Shown here one piece after another: positions 12,988 to 20,856 of a stretch of 20,912 nucleotides of DNA. How positions within the stretch are numbered: the first letter of the stretch is position 1; the number at the start of each line of letters is the position of its first letter. The notes below the pieces were generated by a model. It did no database searches, was not told the DNA's origin, and worked only from the letters and a program-made list of their open reading frames with translations. A program made the translations under genes and the position numbers. The stretch comes from an uncultured Oscillospiraceae bacterium (GTDB lineage Bacteria > Bacillota > Clostridia > Oscillospirales > Oscillospiraceae). The DNA is taken from the NCBI GenBank assembly GCA_900763675.1, contig CAAFLE010000055.1, positions 1 to 20,912 of the forward strand. The letters run 5' to 3'.

Positions 12988-15055
12988 GGTAATACAGTCC
13001 TCTCGTTATGCCGTTGGGCTTGTAATGCGTCCCCTGGATATAGCTGCCGGCGACCTCCAGACATTCGCGGGCGCTCTCCGTGGAGAAGCACAGCCGCACC
13101 GCCCAGAGACCGAGGTCGATCCACTCCTGCGTCACATCGCCGAGCCAGAGCTTCCGCGCCGCCCAGACGGTGTTCCGGCAGCCGAAATGCTTCGTCACGG
13201 GCCATACGCCGCCGTGCGTGTCGGCAAGCTGACCGGGCGTGGTGCAGGTGCAGCGCCCCGCGCTCGCCTTGAGAAGGCAGGTCTGCGTCGCCATGACGGG
13301 GAGACGCCCGTACACGGCAAGCTCGGCGTCCATGCACTTCGGCATTTCGCGGATGTCGGCAAACGTAAGCTCCGGCGAGAGCATCGCCGAGAGAAAGCCC
13401 GCCGACGCCATGGCGGAGAGCGTGTAGCCGTTCATCACGGCGAGATCAAAATCGCCGCGGATGCGGAAGCCCTCCTGCCCCGCCATCATGGCGAGACCGA
13501 GATTTCCGGTGAGCGCCTGCGTGATGCCGGCGTCGTGGACCTTCGCAAGCATGGAGCGGAGCGTATTTTCCTCCGTCTCGCCGAACGCGGTGAGCGGCAG
13601 CGCCGCGACGATCTCCGCGCCGTTTTCGCGGAACGGATCGGCGGCGTCGGGATTTTCGCAGAGCAGCTCGAGCGGGACATATACGCACTCCGGGCAGAGC
13701 GCCGCCATTTCCGGCGTCATCTGCGCGGCGGTCTGGAACGAAAAGTTGATCGCGGGCAGGTGCGGCGCGGCGGCGGGACGCGCCGGCTCGGGAAAATCGC
13801 CCTCCTTCCGGTCGGGGAGCTTGGAGCGCTCCTCGGAGAGCTTATACAAAAGACGGCGGCGGGCCTCGTCCAGTTCGATGCCGGATACGCGCAGCTTTTT
13901 CCCCTCCGGCGATTGGACGCGCACCTCCGTGCAGCGGAACGGCGTTCCGGCGGTGCGGTACATCGCCTCGCACAGCCCCGCCTCGGTAAGCTCCACGTCG
14001 CCGGCATCGTCCGGCGCGGGACCTTCGAGCGCGGCGAGATTTTTATCCTCGTCCTGCACGCCGAGAACGATGGGGGCGTTTTCGTCCTTCGCCGCGGCGG
14101 CAAAGCTCACGCCCACGCGCCGCGCCTCGCCGGAGGTGTATTTTGCCCGCAGCTCCGCGCAGACTGCCTCGGTCTCGCCGGGCTGCTTTTCCGGCGCTTC
14201 CGCCGTTTCATACAGCGCCTTTTTCGCCACGCCCCACGGCGCGAACGCCCGTTCCAGCCGGTCAAGCTCCGGCTCGGCGGGCAGCTGGCTTTCGCGGATG
14301 GCGGTCGCCCAGACGTTGGTGAACGCCGCGACATATTCGCTCCTGCGCTCGCGGCTGCCGATGGCAAGACACGCGACGCCCGCGTCGATCAGAGCGCGGA
14401 CATCGCCGAGCATACAGCGGTCCTTCCAGCTCAGCGGCGTCGTGTCCCAGCGCCCGCCGAGCGTATACCGCTCGCGGCAAAGCTCGCTGCACAGTCCGCG
14501 CTCGGCGCTCTCGCGCCCTGCAAGGGCGCTCATGCGGCACGTGCCGCACGCGGCGGCGCACAGCGGCGTCTGCACCCAGACGGCGACCTCGATGGGCAGC
14601 TGCGCCATGCGCAGGATCTCCTCCGTCGGAAGATCGGGCGGGAGGAAAATGCGCTGAAAGCCGAGCCGCTGCGCGATGGCGGCGCTCTCCGGGGTGTAAA
14701 AGCCGAGATGCGCGTCGGCAAAGAGCGGCATCTCCGGCAGCAGCGAGCGGAGAATGCGGAAAAGACCGAGATCGCGCACGATGATCGCGTCCACGCCGCA
14801 GCGCTGCGCCCGCAGCGCCAGACCCGCCGCCTTATTCAGCTCGTCCTCGCGGACGGGGATGTTGAGCGCGAGATATGTGCGGCAGCCGCGGATGCGGCAG
14901 TAGCGCACGACCGACTCAAACTCGCTGTTCGGAATATTGTCCGTCCGGCGGCAGCCGGTCAAGTCCTCAAAGCTCAGATATACGGCGTCCGCGCCGTTCT
15001 GCACGGCGGCGGTGACCGCCTCCGGCGACCCGGCGGGAGCGAGCAATTCGACCAT
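12974..15055 (-). CDS. U32 family peptidase-like protein with DUF3656-type C-terminal region
   Basis: This 693-residue protein begins with a U32 TIM-barrel-like domain (LLAPAGSPEAVTAAVQNGAD). It contains the family signature around 166-197: C166, C173, C189 and C193 in the C-x6-C...RGLCSELCRERY arrangement. An extra C170 replaces the usual Ser of YSGxC. Characterised relatives (RlhA, TrhP, UbiU/V) are iron-sulfur enzymes of prephenate-dependent RNA hydroxylation or ubiquinone hydroxylation, so tRNA or 23S rRNA hydroxylation is the likely role; 'peptidase' is historical. The region after about 330 matches the long, DUF3656-containing form and ends in a Cys-containing segment (CTCTTPGQLAD). Start 15053-15055 has GAGGG at 15063-15067. 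It heads the maf-mreCD-mrdA operon behind its own promoter. Confidence 0.88.
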   Translation of the reverse strand: MVELLAPAGSPEAVTAAVQNGADAVYLSFEDLTGCRRTDNIPNSEFESVVRYCRIRGCRTYLALNIPVREDELNKAAGLALRAQRCGVDAIIVRDLGLFRILRSLLPEMPLFADAHLGFYTPESAAIAQRLGFQRIFLPPDLPTEEILRMAQLPIEVAVWVQTPLCAAACGTCRMSALAGRESAERGLCSELCRERYTLGGRWDTTPLSWKDRCMLGDVRALIDAGVACLAIGSRERRSEYVAAFTNVWATAIRESQLPAEPELDRLERAFAPWGVAKKALYETAEAPEKQPGETEAVCAELRAKYTSGEARRVGVSFAAAAKDENAPIVLGVQDEDKNLAALEGPAPDDAGDVELTEAGLCEAMYRTAGTPFRCTEVRVQSPEGKKLRVSGIELDEARRRLLYKLSEERSKLPDRKEGDFPEPARPAAAPHLPAINFSFQTAAQMTPEMAALCPECVYVPLELLCENPDAADPFRENGAEIVAALPLTAFGETEENTLRSMLAKVHDAGITQALTGNLGLAMMAGQEGFRIRGDFDLAVMNGYTLSAMASAGFLSAMLSPELTFADIREMPKCMDAELAVYGRLPVMATQTCLLKASAGRCTCTTPGQLADTHGGVWPVTKHFGCRNTVWAARKLWLGDVTQEWIDLGLWAVRLCFSTESARECLEVAGSYIQGTHYKPNGITRGLYYRGVL

Positions 15056-15073
15056 AATTCTTCCCTCGATAAC

Positions 15074-15094
15074 ACGGTACCAAAATAACGGTAC
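15074..15094. repeat. Short direct repeat in the U32 gene leader
   Basis: ACGGTAC occurs at 15074-15080 and again at 15088-15094, 14 bases apart, between the leftward promoter and the U32 start codon. The first copy extends to the palindrome GGTACC. The spacing is more than one helical turn, so this could be an operator, but two 7-mers are weak evidence. Confidence 0.25.
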
Positions 15095-15108
15095 TTCTTC
15101 AAATTAAG

Positions 15109-15138
15109 ATTATACCACAACGAACACCCTTGCTTCAA
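15109..15138 (-). promoter_or_regulatory. Promoter of the U32-maf-mreCD-mrdA operon
   Basis: On the minus strand TTGAAG (15133-15138) and a perfect TATAAT (15109-15114) are 18 bases apart, giving a start near 15102 and a leader of about 47 bases. Its -35 box overlaps that of the opposite promoter at 15130-15159. Confidence 0.75.
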
Positions 15139-15159
15139 GTACTAACATTATGATATAAT
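15130..15159 (+). promoter_or_regulatory. Promoter of the dnaD-to-pepF operon
   Basis: TTGCTT (15130-15135) and a perfect TATAAT (15154-15159) are 18 bases apart, giving a start near 15166 and a leader of about 43 bases before the ATG at 15209. It shares bases 15133-15135 of its -35 box with the divergent promoter, so both probably cannot be occupied together. Confidence 0.75.
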
Positions 15160-15208
15160 ATCCGGGTATATAGAAAACATGGGGGAATGCACCCTCAAGA
15201 GGATCAAC

Positions 15209-16156
15209 ATGGGCGACAACAACTACCGCATTGCGAATAACACGACGGTCTCCCTCCCGGCGAAGGACGCGGAAACGCTCTTTGCGCTCGGCGACGGAGA
15301 CTGTGCGCTGCTGTATCTTTTCGTTCTCCGCTCCGGCGGCACGCTCGACATCGCCGCCGCGGCGCGGACGCTCCGGCGCAGCGCCGCGCAGGTGGAGCTT
15401 ACCGCCCGCCGGCTGAGCGACGCGGGGCTTCTCTCGGGCGGGAACGTGCCGCTGCCGGGACCGGACGAGCTGCCGGTCTACCGCACGGAGGACATCCTGC
15501 GCCGCAGCGCCGACGACGGGGCGTTCCGCGCTCTGCTCGGCGAGTGCCAGCGCATTCTCGGGCATACGCTCTCGAGCGCCGATCTCAACACGCTCTTCGG
15601 CATTTACGACCGGCTCGGCATGACGCCGGAAACCATACTGCTGCTCATCCACCACTGCGCCGACCGGCTCCACCGCCGCTACGGGGAAGGGCGGCTGCCG
15701 ACGATGCGTGCCATCGAGAAGGAAGCGTTCTACTGGGCGAACCGCGAGATCCTCACCGCGCCGCAGGCGGAGGAATATCTCGCCGAGCTTGCCCGGCGCG
15801 ACGAGGAAATGGAAAAGGTCCGCCACGCGCTCTCGCTCACGGGGCGCGATCTGACGCCCACGGAGCGAAAGTACATCGAAAGCTGGCTCTCGATGGGCTA
15901 CGGCGCGGAGGCGCTTGCCATCGCCTATGACCGGACGGTCGTCGGCACGGGCAAGCTCGCCTGGGCGTATATGGACAAGATCGTGAAGAGCTGGTACGCG
16001 AAAAAGCTCTTTACCGCCGCCGAGATCGAAAAGGGCGACAGCCGCACCGCGCCTGCGCACGGCAGAGCCGCCGCCGCAGAGAGCGCTCCCCGCCGTACCG
16101 GCGGAGGGGACGATCTCGACCGGCTGGAGAAAATTCTGAAAAACATCGGAGGATAA
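15209..16156 (+). CDS. DnaD domain protein (replication initiation/primosome)
   Basis: This 315-residue protein has the Bacillota primosome layout. An N-terminal winged-helix-like region (about 30-80, ALLYLFVLRSGGTLDIAAAA...) is followed by two copies of the DnaB_2/DnaD C-terminal helical domain. One is at about 108-180 (LNTLFGIYDRLGMTPETILLLIHH) and one at about 215-262 (LTPTERKYIESWLSMGYGAE, ending AYMDKIVKSW). DnaD-type proteins remodel DNA and recruit the helicase loader at oriC or restart forks. The ATG at 15209 is chosen over one at 15179 because AGAGG lies six bases before it and 15179 has no site. The gene directly downstream, six bases away, is the partner helicase loader. Confidence 0.88.
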   Translation: MGDNNYRIANNTTVSLPAKDAETLFALGDGDCALLYLFVLRSGGTLDIAAAARTLRRSAAQVELTARRLSDAGLLSGGNVPLPGPDELPVYRTEDILRRSADDGAFRALLGECQRILGHTLSSADLNTLFGIYDRLGMTPETILLLIHHCADRLHRRYGEGRLPTMRAIEKEAFYWANREILTAPQAEEYLAELARRDEEMEKVRHALSLTGRDLTPTERKYIESWLSMGYGAEALAIAYDRTVVGTGKLAWAYMDKIVKSWYAKKLFTAAEIEKGDSRTAPAHGRAAAAESAPRRTGGGDDLDRLEKILKNIGG

Positions 16157-16162
16157 ATCGCC

Positions 16163-17149
16163 ATGGAGGGACGGCTTTTGGCACGCGCCCGCGCCAGACA
16201 GGAGGCGCTGCGCAGCGCCAACCGTGCGGAGGAGGATCGCCGCCGCCGCGAGATTTATGCGAAAATTCCGGAGATCGAGCGCATCGACGCCTCGCTTCGC
16301 GCCATCATGGGCGAGCTGGTGCGCCTTGCGATGCGCCAGAGCGCCCGCACCGCGGAGGAGCTGGAAAAGGAAAGTCTCGCACTGCAGGAAAAGCGCTCGG
16401 CGCTGCTCGTGCAGAACGGGTACGACCGGGCGTATCTCGACCCCATATATTCCTGCCCGCGCTGCCGCGACACCGGCTGGGCGGACGGGAAGATCTGCGA
16501 ATGTCTGCAAAAGCTTTACCGCGCCGAGCAGACCGCGGAGCTTGCCCCGCTTCTGAAGCAGGGGAACGAGACGTTTGAAAACTTCCGGCTGGAGTATTAC
16601 AGCCCCGTCGCTCCCGCGGCGGGCGGCGTCTCGCCGCGCACGCAGATGGAGCGCGTGCTGCGCACCTGCCGCGCCTACGCCGAGAGCTTCGGACCCAATT
16701 CCCCGAATCTTCTTTTTACCGGCGAGCCGGGACTCGGCAAAACGTTCCTCTCCGCCGCCATCGCCCGCGTTGTGGCGTCGAAGGGCTGCGGCGTCGCCTA
16801 CGACACGGCGGGCGGACTGCTCGCCGCGTTTGAACGCGAAAAATTCTCCCGCGACACCGACGAGGTATCCGACGCCGCCTCGCGGGTGCGCCAGCTCACG
16901 AGCTGCGATCTTCTCATTCTGGACGATCTCGGCACCGAAATGCCGACGGCGTTTACGCAGAGCGCTTTGTACGCGCTGCTCGACGGGCGGCTCCGCGCCG
17001 GGAAAAAGACCGTGATCTCCACGAACCTTGACCGCGGCGGCATCGAATCGCGCTACGGCGCGGCGCTTGCCTCGCGGCTCGGCGGGGAATACGAATGGCT
17101 GGAATTTCTGGGCAGGGACATCCGCGCCCAGCGGAAGGAGGGCATCTGA
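16163..17149 (+). CDS. DnaI/DnaC-type helicase-loader AAA+ ATPase
   Basis: This 328-residue ATPase probably loads the replicative helicase. An N-terminal coiled region is followed by a zinc-binding cluster C98, C101, C112, C114 (CPRCRDTGW...CEC), as in DnaI. The AAA+ domain carries Walker A GEPGLGKT at 187-194, Walker B LLILDD at 250-255 and a sensor-1-like STNL. The start at 16163 uses GGAGG at 16147-16151, inside the end of the DnaD-domain gene, so the pair is likely translationally coupled. Length and order match the DnaD/DnaI pairing typical of Bacillota. IstB-like transposition helpers share the AAA+ domain, but no transposase is present and the zinc cluster argues for a loader. Confidence 0.9.
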   Translation: MEGRLLARARARQEALRSANRAEEDRRRREIYAKIPEIERIDASLRAIMGELVRLAMRQSARTAEELEKESLALQEKRSALLVQNGYDRAYLDPIYSCPRCRDTGWADGKICECLQKLYRAEQTAELAPLLKQGNETFENFRLEYYSPVAPAAGGVSPRTQMERVLRTCRAYAESFGPNSPNLLFTGEPGLGKTFLSAAIARVVASKGCGVAYDTAGGLLAAFEREKFSRDTDEVSDAASRVRQLTSCDLLILDDLGTEMPTAFTQSALYALLDGRLRAGKKTVISTNLDRGGIESRYGAALASRLGGEYEWLEFLGRDIRAQRKEGI

Positions 17150-18187
17150 ATGAATCCGCAGACCGAGATCACGACCCCCGGCGCCCTGCTCGACGGAAAG
17201 GGCGGTCTTGCCCGCCCCGGCTTCTCGCGCAGCCTTGTGCAAAACTACCGCCGCGCCGACGTGAAGGTCTCGCCCCTGCGCATCAAGGAGTGGGACTACT
17301 ATCTTATCAATAACGGGCGCTTCGCCCTTGCGCTCACCGTGGCGGACAACGGGTACATGGGTCTGGACTCCGTGAGCCTTCTCGACTTGGAGGAGGGCTG
17401 GGAGATCACGAAAAGCCCCATGTCGTTCCTGCCGCTCGGCAGAAAGCACCTGCCCGAAACGAGCGTTACCGGCGACGTCCACTCCGCAAAGCGCGGCTAC
17501 GGCATCCACTTCATCCACGAGGGGGAAAAGCGCGTCCTCATCGCGTATATGGACAAATTCGGCGAGAGCGCCCTTTCCGCCCGCGTCGAGCTGACCGAGT
17601 GTCCGGAGGACTCTCTCGTCATCGCCACGCCCTTTGACAAGCCCGGGCATTTCTACTATAACCAGAAGATCGTCGGCTTCCGCGCCGGCGGGTATGTGAA
17701 CTACAACGGAAGAACGTATACGTTCGAGCCAAGCGACAGCTTCGCCGTTCTCGACTGGGGACGCGGCGTGTGGACGTATGAGAACACGTGGTACTGGAGC
17801 AGCGCGGCGTATACGCTGCCGAGCGGGACGCCGTTCGGCTGGAATCTCGGCTACGGCTTCGGCGATACGAGCGCCGCGAGCGAGAATATGCTCTTCCACG
17901 CCGGTACGGCGCATAAGCTCGCTGCGGTGCGCTTTGAAATTCCCGGCGAGAGCGAGGGAAAGGAGCGCTTCACCGAGCCTTGGAAATTCACGTCCGACGA
18001 CGGGCGGTTCGAGGCGGACTTTGTGCCGGTGCTGGACCGGGCAAGCTGCACGGACGTGAAGCTCATCAAATCCGACCAGCATCAGGTGTTCGGAAAATTC
18101 ACCGGGCGGGCGATCCTCGATAACGGCACCGCCGTCGAGTTTGCCGATTTTCCCGGCTTTGCAGAGAAGGTGTGCAACAAATGGTGA
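17150..18187 (+). CDS. DUF2804 domain-containing protein, function unknown
   Basis: This 345-residue soluble protein is recognisable as DUF2804 by the opening ITTPGALLDGKGGLARPGF, by RIKEWDYYLINN, DNGYMG near 67-72 and the Trp-rich LDWGRGVWTYENTWYW in the middle. It is rich in aromatic residues and predicted beta strands, with no signal peptide, membrane segment or obvious metal site. I do not know its biochemical role; a lipocalin-like barrel binding a small or lipid-like ligand is only a guess. The ATG directly follows the helicase-loader stop (no gap), with GGAGG eight bases upstream, and its own stop overlaps the yfbR start by seven bases. Expression is therefore tied to both neighbours. 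Confidence 0.85.
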   Translation: MNPQTEITTPGALLDGKGGLARPGFSRSLVQNYRRADVKVSPLRIKEWDYYLINNGRFALALTVADNGYMGLDSVSLLDLEEGWEITKSPMSFLPLGRKHLPETSVTGDVHSAKRGYGIHFIHEGEKRVLIAYMDKFGESALSARVELTECPEDSLVIATPFDKPGHFYYNQKIVGFRAGGYVNYNGRTYTFEPSDSFAVLDWGRGVWTYENTWYWSSAAYTLPSGTPFGWNLGYGFGDTSAASENMLFHAGTAHKLAAVRFEIPGESEGKERFTEPWKFTSDDGRFEADFVPVLDRASCTDVKLIKSDQHQVFGKFTGRAILDNGTAVEFADFPGFAEKVCNKW

Positions 18188-18771
18188 ACGAGACCAGCTT
18201 TTACGCGCTGCTGGCGCGTATGCGCTATATCTCCCGCTGGGGGCTGATGCGCAGCAGCATCCCGGAGAACGTGCAGGAACACAGCCACGAAACGGCGGTG
18301 TACGCCCACGCGCTGGGGCTGATCCGGCGCGAGATCTTCGGGCAGGACTGCGACGCCGAGCATCTGGCGGTGCTGGCGATCTACCACGACGCGAGCGAGA
18401 TCATTACCGGCGACCTGCCGACGCCGATCAAATACCACGATCCGACGATCCGCGACGCTTATAAAAAGGTCGAACGCGCCGCAGACGAGCGGCTGCTCTC
18501 CCTGCTGCCGGAGACGCTGCGGACGGCGTATGCCCCGGCGTTTGCGCCCACGCCGGACGAGGAACGGCTCGTGAAGGCGGCGGACAAGCTCTCGGCGCTT
18601 TGCAAATGCATTGCCGAGCGCAAGGCGGGCAACCGGGAGTTCCTCTCCGCCGAGGAGCAGACGCGCCGCTCCATCAAGGAGATGCACCTGCCGGAGGCAG
18701 ACTGGTTCATGGAACACTGTCTCGGCGCGTTTGAAAAGAATCTGGACGAATTGGGGACAATGGAACCATGA
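18181..18771 (+). CDS. yfbR: YfbR-type 5'-deoxynucleotidase (HD domain)
   Basis: This cytoplasmic HD phosphohydrolase of 196 residues removes the 5' phosphate from dNMPs in E. coli, helping to balance deoxynucleotide pools. Conserved features line up well: R19-W20 in SRWGLMRS, His34 in the ENVQEHSHE segment, the HD pair His69-Asp70 in YHDASE, Glu73, Asp78 in GDLPTPIKY and the distal metal ligand Asp135 in KAADKLSAL. I chose the ATG at 18181, with AAGG ten bases upstream, over a GTG at 18172 placed too close to that site. It overlaps the DUF2804 stop by seven bases and its stop overlaps the next ATG (ATGA). Confidence 0.93.
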   Translation: MVNETSFYALLARMRYISRWGLMRSSIPENVQEHSHETAVYAHALGLIRREIFGQDCDAEHLAVLAIYHDASEIITGDLPTPIKYHDPTIRDAYKKVERAADERLLSLLPETLRTAYAPAFAPTPDEERLVKAADKLSALCKCIAERKAGNREFLSAEEQTRRSIKEMHLPEADWFMEHCLGAFEKNLDELGTMEP

Positions 18772-18974
18772 CCGAAGAAAAGAAAAACCGCATCAGCGAG
18801 CTGACGCGCATTTCCCGCGAGCGGGCGCTCACGCCGGAGGAAACGGCGGAGCGGCTTGCGCTGCGCGAGGAATATCTTGCCGACTGGCGGCGCGGCACGC
18901 TTGAAACGCTGGAAAACGTCTATATCATCGGCGCGGACGGCAAGGAGCATAAGCTGCCCAAAAAGAAATTCTGA
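18768..18974 (+). CDS. DUF896 (YnzC/UPF0291) family small protein
   Basis: This 68-residue charged, helical protein has the DUF896 pattern: RISELTRISRERALTPEETA, then LREEYLADWRRG, then LENVYIIGADGKEHKLP. B. subtilis YnzC is a small SOS-operon protein of unclear function with an N-terminal helical hairpin. Here the gene is coupled to yfbR through an ATGA overlap and lies 23 bases before pepF. The lysine-rich end (KLPKKKF) is usual for the family. No function is assigned. Confidence 0.88.
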   Translation: MTEEKKNRISELTRISRERALTPEETAERLALREEYLADWRRGTLETLENVYIIGADGKEHKLPKKKF

Positions 18975-18997
18975 TTTTCTCACAGGAGGATAACGCT

Positions 18998-20800
18998 ATG
19001 GCAGACAGACCCATTCCGGTGCGCAGCGAGGTGCCGGAGGAATCGACATGGAATCTCAAGGACGTGTTTGAAAGCGACGCGGCGTGGCAGGCGGAGTATG
19101 AAGCGCTCAAGTCCGTCCCGGCGCAGCTCGAAGCGTTCCGCGGCAAGCTCGGCGAGAGCGCCGAGACGCTGCTCCAATGGTTCCGGCTGAACGACTCGAT
19201 CTCCGTGCGGCTCGAAAAGCTCTACGGCTACGCCAGCTGCAAGGGCGACGAGGACACCGCCAACGGCTTTTATCAGGGAATGCGCTCCAAAGCGCTTGCG
19301 ACGCTCGTCGCCATCGACGCCGCCTCGGCGTTTGAAACGCCGGAGATCATGGCGCTCGACGAGGACACCGTGAATCTCTTTTACGCCGCGCAGCCGGAGC
19401 TGGAGACCTACCGCCGCAACATTTATAAGATCCGCCGCCGCAAGGCGCACATTCTCTCCCCCGAGGAGGAAAAGCTCCTCTCCGCCGCGGGCGAGATGGC
19501 GAACGCCCCGGAGAACATCGCGAGCGTATTCCGCGACGCCGACCTCACGTTCCCGGATGTGACCGACGGCGAGGGAAACAAGCGCGTCCTCACGAGCGGC
19601 ACGTTTGTCCCCCTGCTCATGGGCAGCGACCGCGTGCTGCGCAAAAACGCCTTTGAAGCCTACTATAACCGGCTCGGCGAATTTAAAAATACCGTCGCCG
19701 CCGCGCTCGACGGGCAGTTCCGCTCGCTCAAGTTCTTCTCGGACGCCCGGCGCTATCCCTCGACCCGCGCCGCCGCGCTCGACGTGACGGAGGTCCCCGA
19801 GGAGGTTTACGACAATCTCATCGAGGCGGTCCACGCGAACATGGACAAAATGTACCGCTATGTCGCGCTGCGCAAGAAGCTGCTCGGCGTGGACGAGCTG
19901 CATATGTACGACGTCTATACGCCCATCGTCGCCGACGCCGACAGTGAGATCACCTACGAGGAAGCCAAGGCAACCGTGCTGGAAGCGCTCGCGGTGCTCG
20001 GCGAGGACTATACCGATCTGCTCAAGGAGGGCTTTGCCAACCGCTGGATCGACGTTTACGAAAACGTCGGCAAGCGCGGCGGGGCGTATTCCTCCGGCAA
20101 CAGCTACCCGCATCCCTACGTGCTGCTCAACCACAAGGACAATCTCGACAGCCAGTTCACGCTTGCGCACGAGATGGGTCACGCGCTGCACAGCTACCAC
20201 AGCTGCAAGTATCAGCCCGTGAACACCGCCGGGTACGTCATTTTCGTCGCTGAGGTCGCCTCCACCTGCAACGAGGTGCTGCTCATGCGCCACCTGCTCG
20301 GCAAGACGACCGATAAAAAGCAGCGGGCGTATCTCATCAACCACTTCCTTGACCAGTTCAAGGGCACGGTGTACCGCCAGACGATGTTCGCCGAGTTTGA
20401 GAAGATCATGGGTGAGATGAACGGCGCGGGCGAGGCGCTGACCGCCGACGCGCTGTGCGAAAAGTACCTTGCGCTCAACAAGCTCTATTTCGGACCCGAC
20501 ATGATCTCCGACGACGGCATCGCGCTCGAATGGGCGCGGATCCCGCATTTCTTCTACAATTACTATGTGTTCCAGTACGCCACCGGCTTCTCCGCCGCCG
20601 TGGCGATCGCCAACCGCATTCTCTCCGAGGGGGAGAGCGCCGTGGCGGACTATAAAAAGTTCCTCTCCTCCGGCGGCAGCGCCGACCCGATCAGCCTTCT
20701 CAAGATCGCGGGCGTCGATATGAGTACGCCGAAGCCCGTGAACGATGCGCTCGCCCTCTTCGGCGAGCTGCTCGACGAGATGGAGCGGCTGGCGGATTAA
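18998..20800 (+). CDS. pepF: M3 family oligoendopeptidase F
   Basis: This cytoplasmic zinc metallopeptidase of 600 residues cleaves oligopeptides of roughly 7-17 residues. The zinc site is HEMGH at 391-395 (FTLAHEMGHALHSYHS) with the third ligand Glu419 in VAEVAST. The N-terminal PepF domain (STWNLKDVFESDAAWQAEYE), the EVPEEVYDNLIEAV segment and the C-terminal FYNYYVFQYATGFSAA are typical of the PepF group of M3. Length matches (about 600). The start has a strong AGGAGG site seven bases upstream. It is the last gene of the plus-strand operon, followed by a strong terminator. Confidence 0.96.
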   Translation: MADRPIPVRSEVPEESTWNLKDVFESDAAWQAEYEALKSVPAQLEAFRGKLGESAETLLQWFRLNDSISVRLEKLYGYASCKGDEDTANGFYQGMRSKALATLVAIDAASAFETPEIMALDEDTVNLFYAAQPELETYRRNIYKIRRRKAHILSPEEEKLLSAAGEMANAPENIASVFRDADLTFPDVTDGEGNKRVLTSGTFVPLLMGSDRVLRKNAFEAYYNRLGEFKNTVAAALDGQFRSLKFFSDARRYPSTRAAALDVTEVPEEVYDNLIEAVHANMDKMYRYVALRKKLLGVDELHMYDVYTPIVADADSEITYEEAKATVLEALAVLGEDYTDLLKEGFANRWIDVYENVGKRGGAYSSGNSYPHPYVLLNHKDNLDSQFTLAHEMGHALHSYHSCKYQPVNTAGYVIFVAEVASTCNEVLLMRHLLGKTTDKKQRAYLINHFLDQFKGTVYRQTMFAEFEKIMGEMNGAGEALTADALCEKYLALNKLYFGPDMISDDGIALEWARIPHFFYNYYVFQYATGFSAAVAIANRILSEGESAVADYKKFLSSGGSADPISLLKIAGVDMSTPKPVNDALALFGELLDEMERLAD

Positions 20801-20819
20801 ACTTTCACACCATCATCTA

Positions 20820-20853
20820 AAAAACACCCAAGACTGCGGTCTTGGGTGTTTTT
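20820..20853. terminator. Strong bidirectional Rho-independent terminator
   Basis: Bases 20820-20834 and 20839-20853 are perfect reverse complements (15 bp, AAAAACACCCAAGAC) around a TGCG loop. They end in a T-run on the plus strand and in T-rich sequence on the minus strand. It lies between pepF and a convergent gene and probably serves both. Confidence 0.95.
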
Positions 20854-20856
20854 GTA

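Noticed and set aside
12911..15088. A 725-residue open frame on the plus strand opposite the U32 gene
   Set aside because: Antisense shadow of a gene with a conserved Cys signature; low-complexity Arg/Gly/Ala composition, no motif.
16163..17149. IstB-type transposition helper
   Set aside because: It has a DnaI-like zinc cluster, sits directly after a DnaD-domain gene, and no transposase or terminal inverted repeats flank it.
15110..18082. A 990-residue open frame on the minus strand opposite the DnaD, helicase-loader and DUF2804 genes
   Set aside because: It spans three real genes with clear motifs and ribosome sites. Its composition is a codon-bias shadow (Arg/Ala/Val/His-rich) and no domain is recognisable.
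18980..20548. A 522-residue open frame antisense to pepF
   Set aside because: pepF has the HExxH zinc site, correct length and AGGAGG. The antisense frame has no support.
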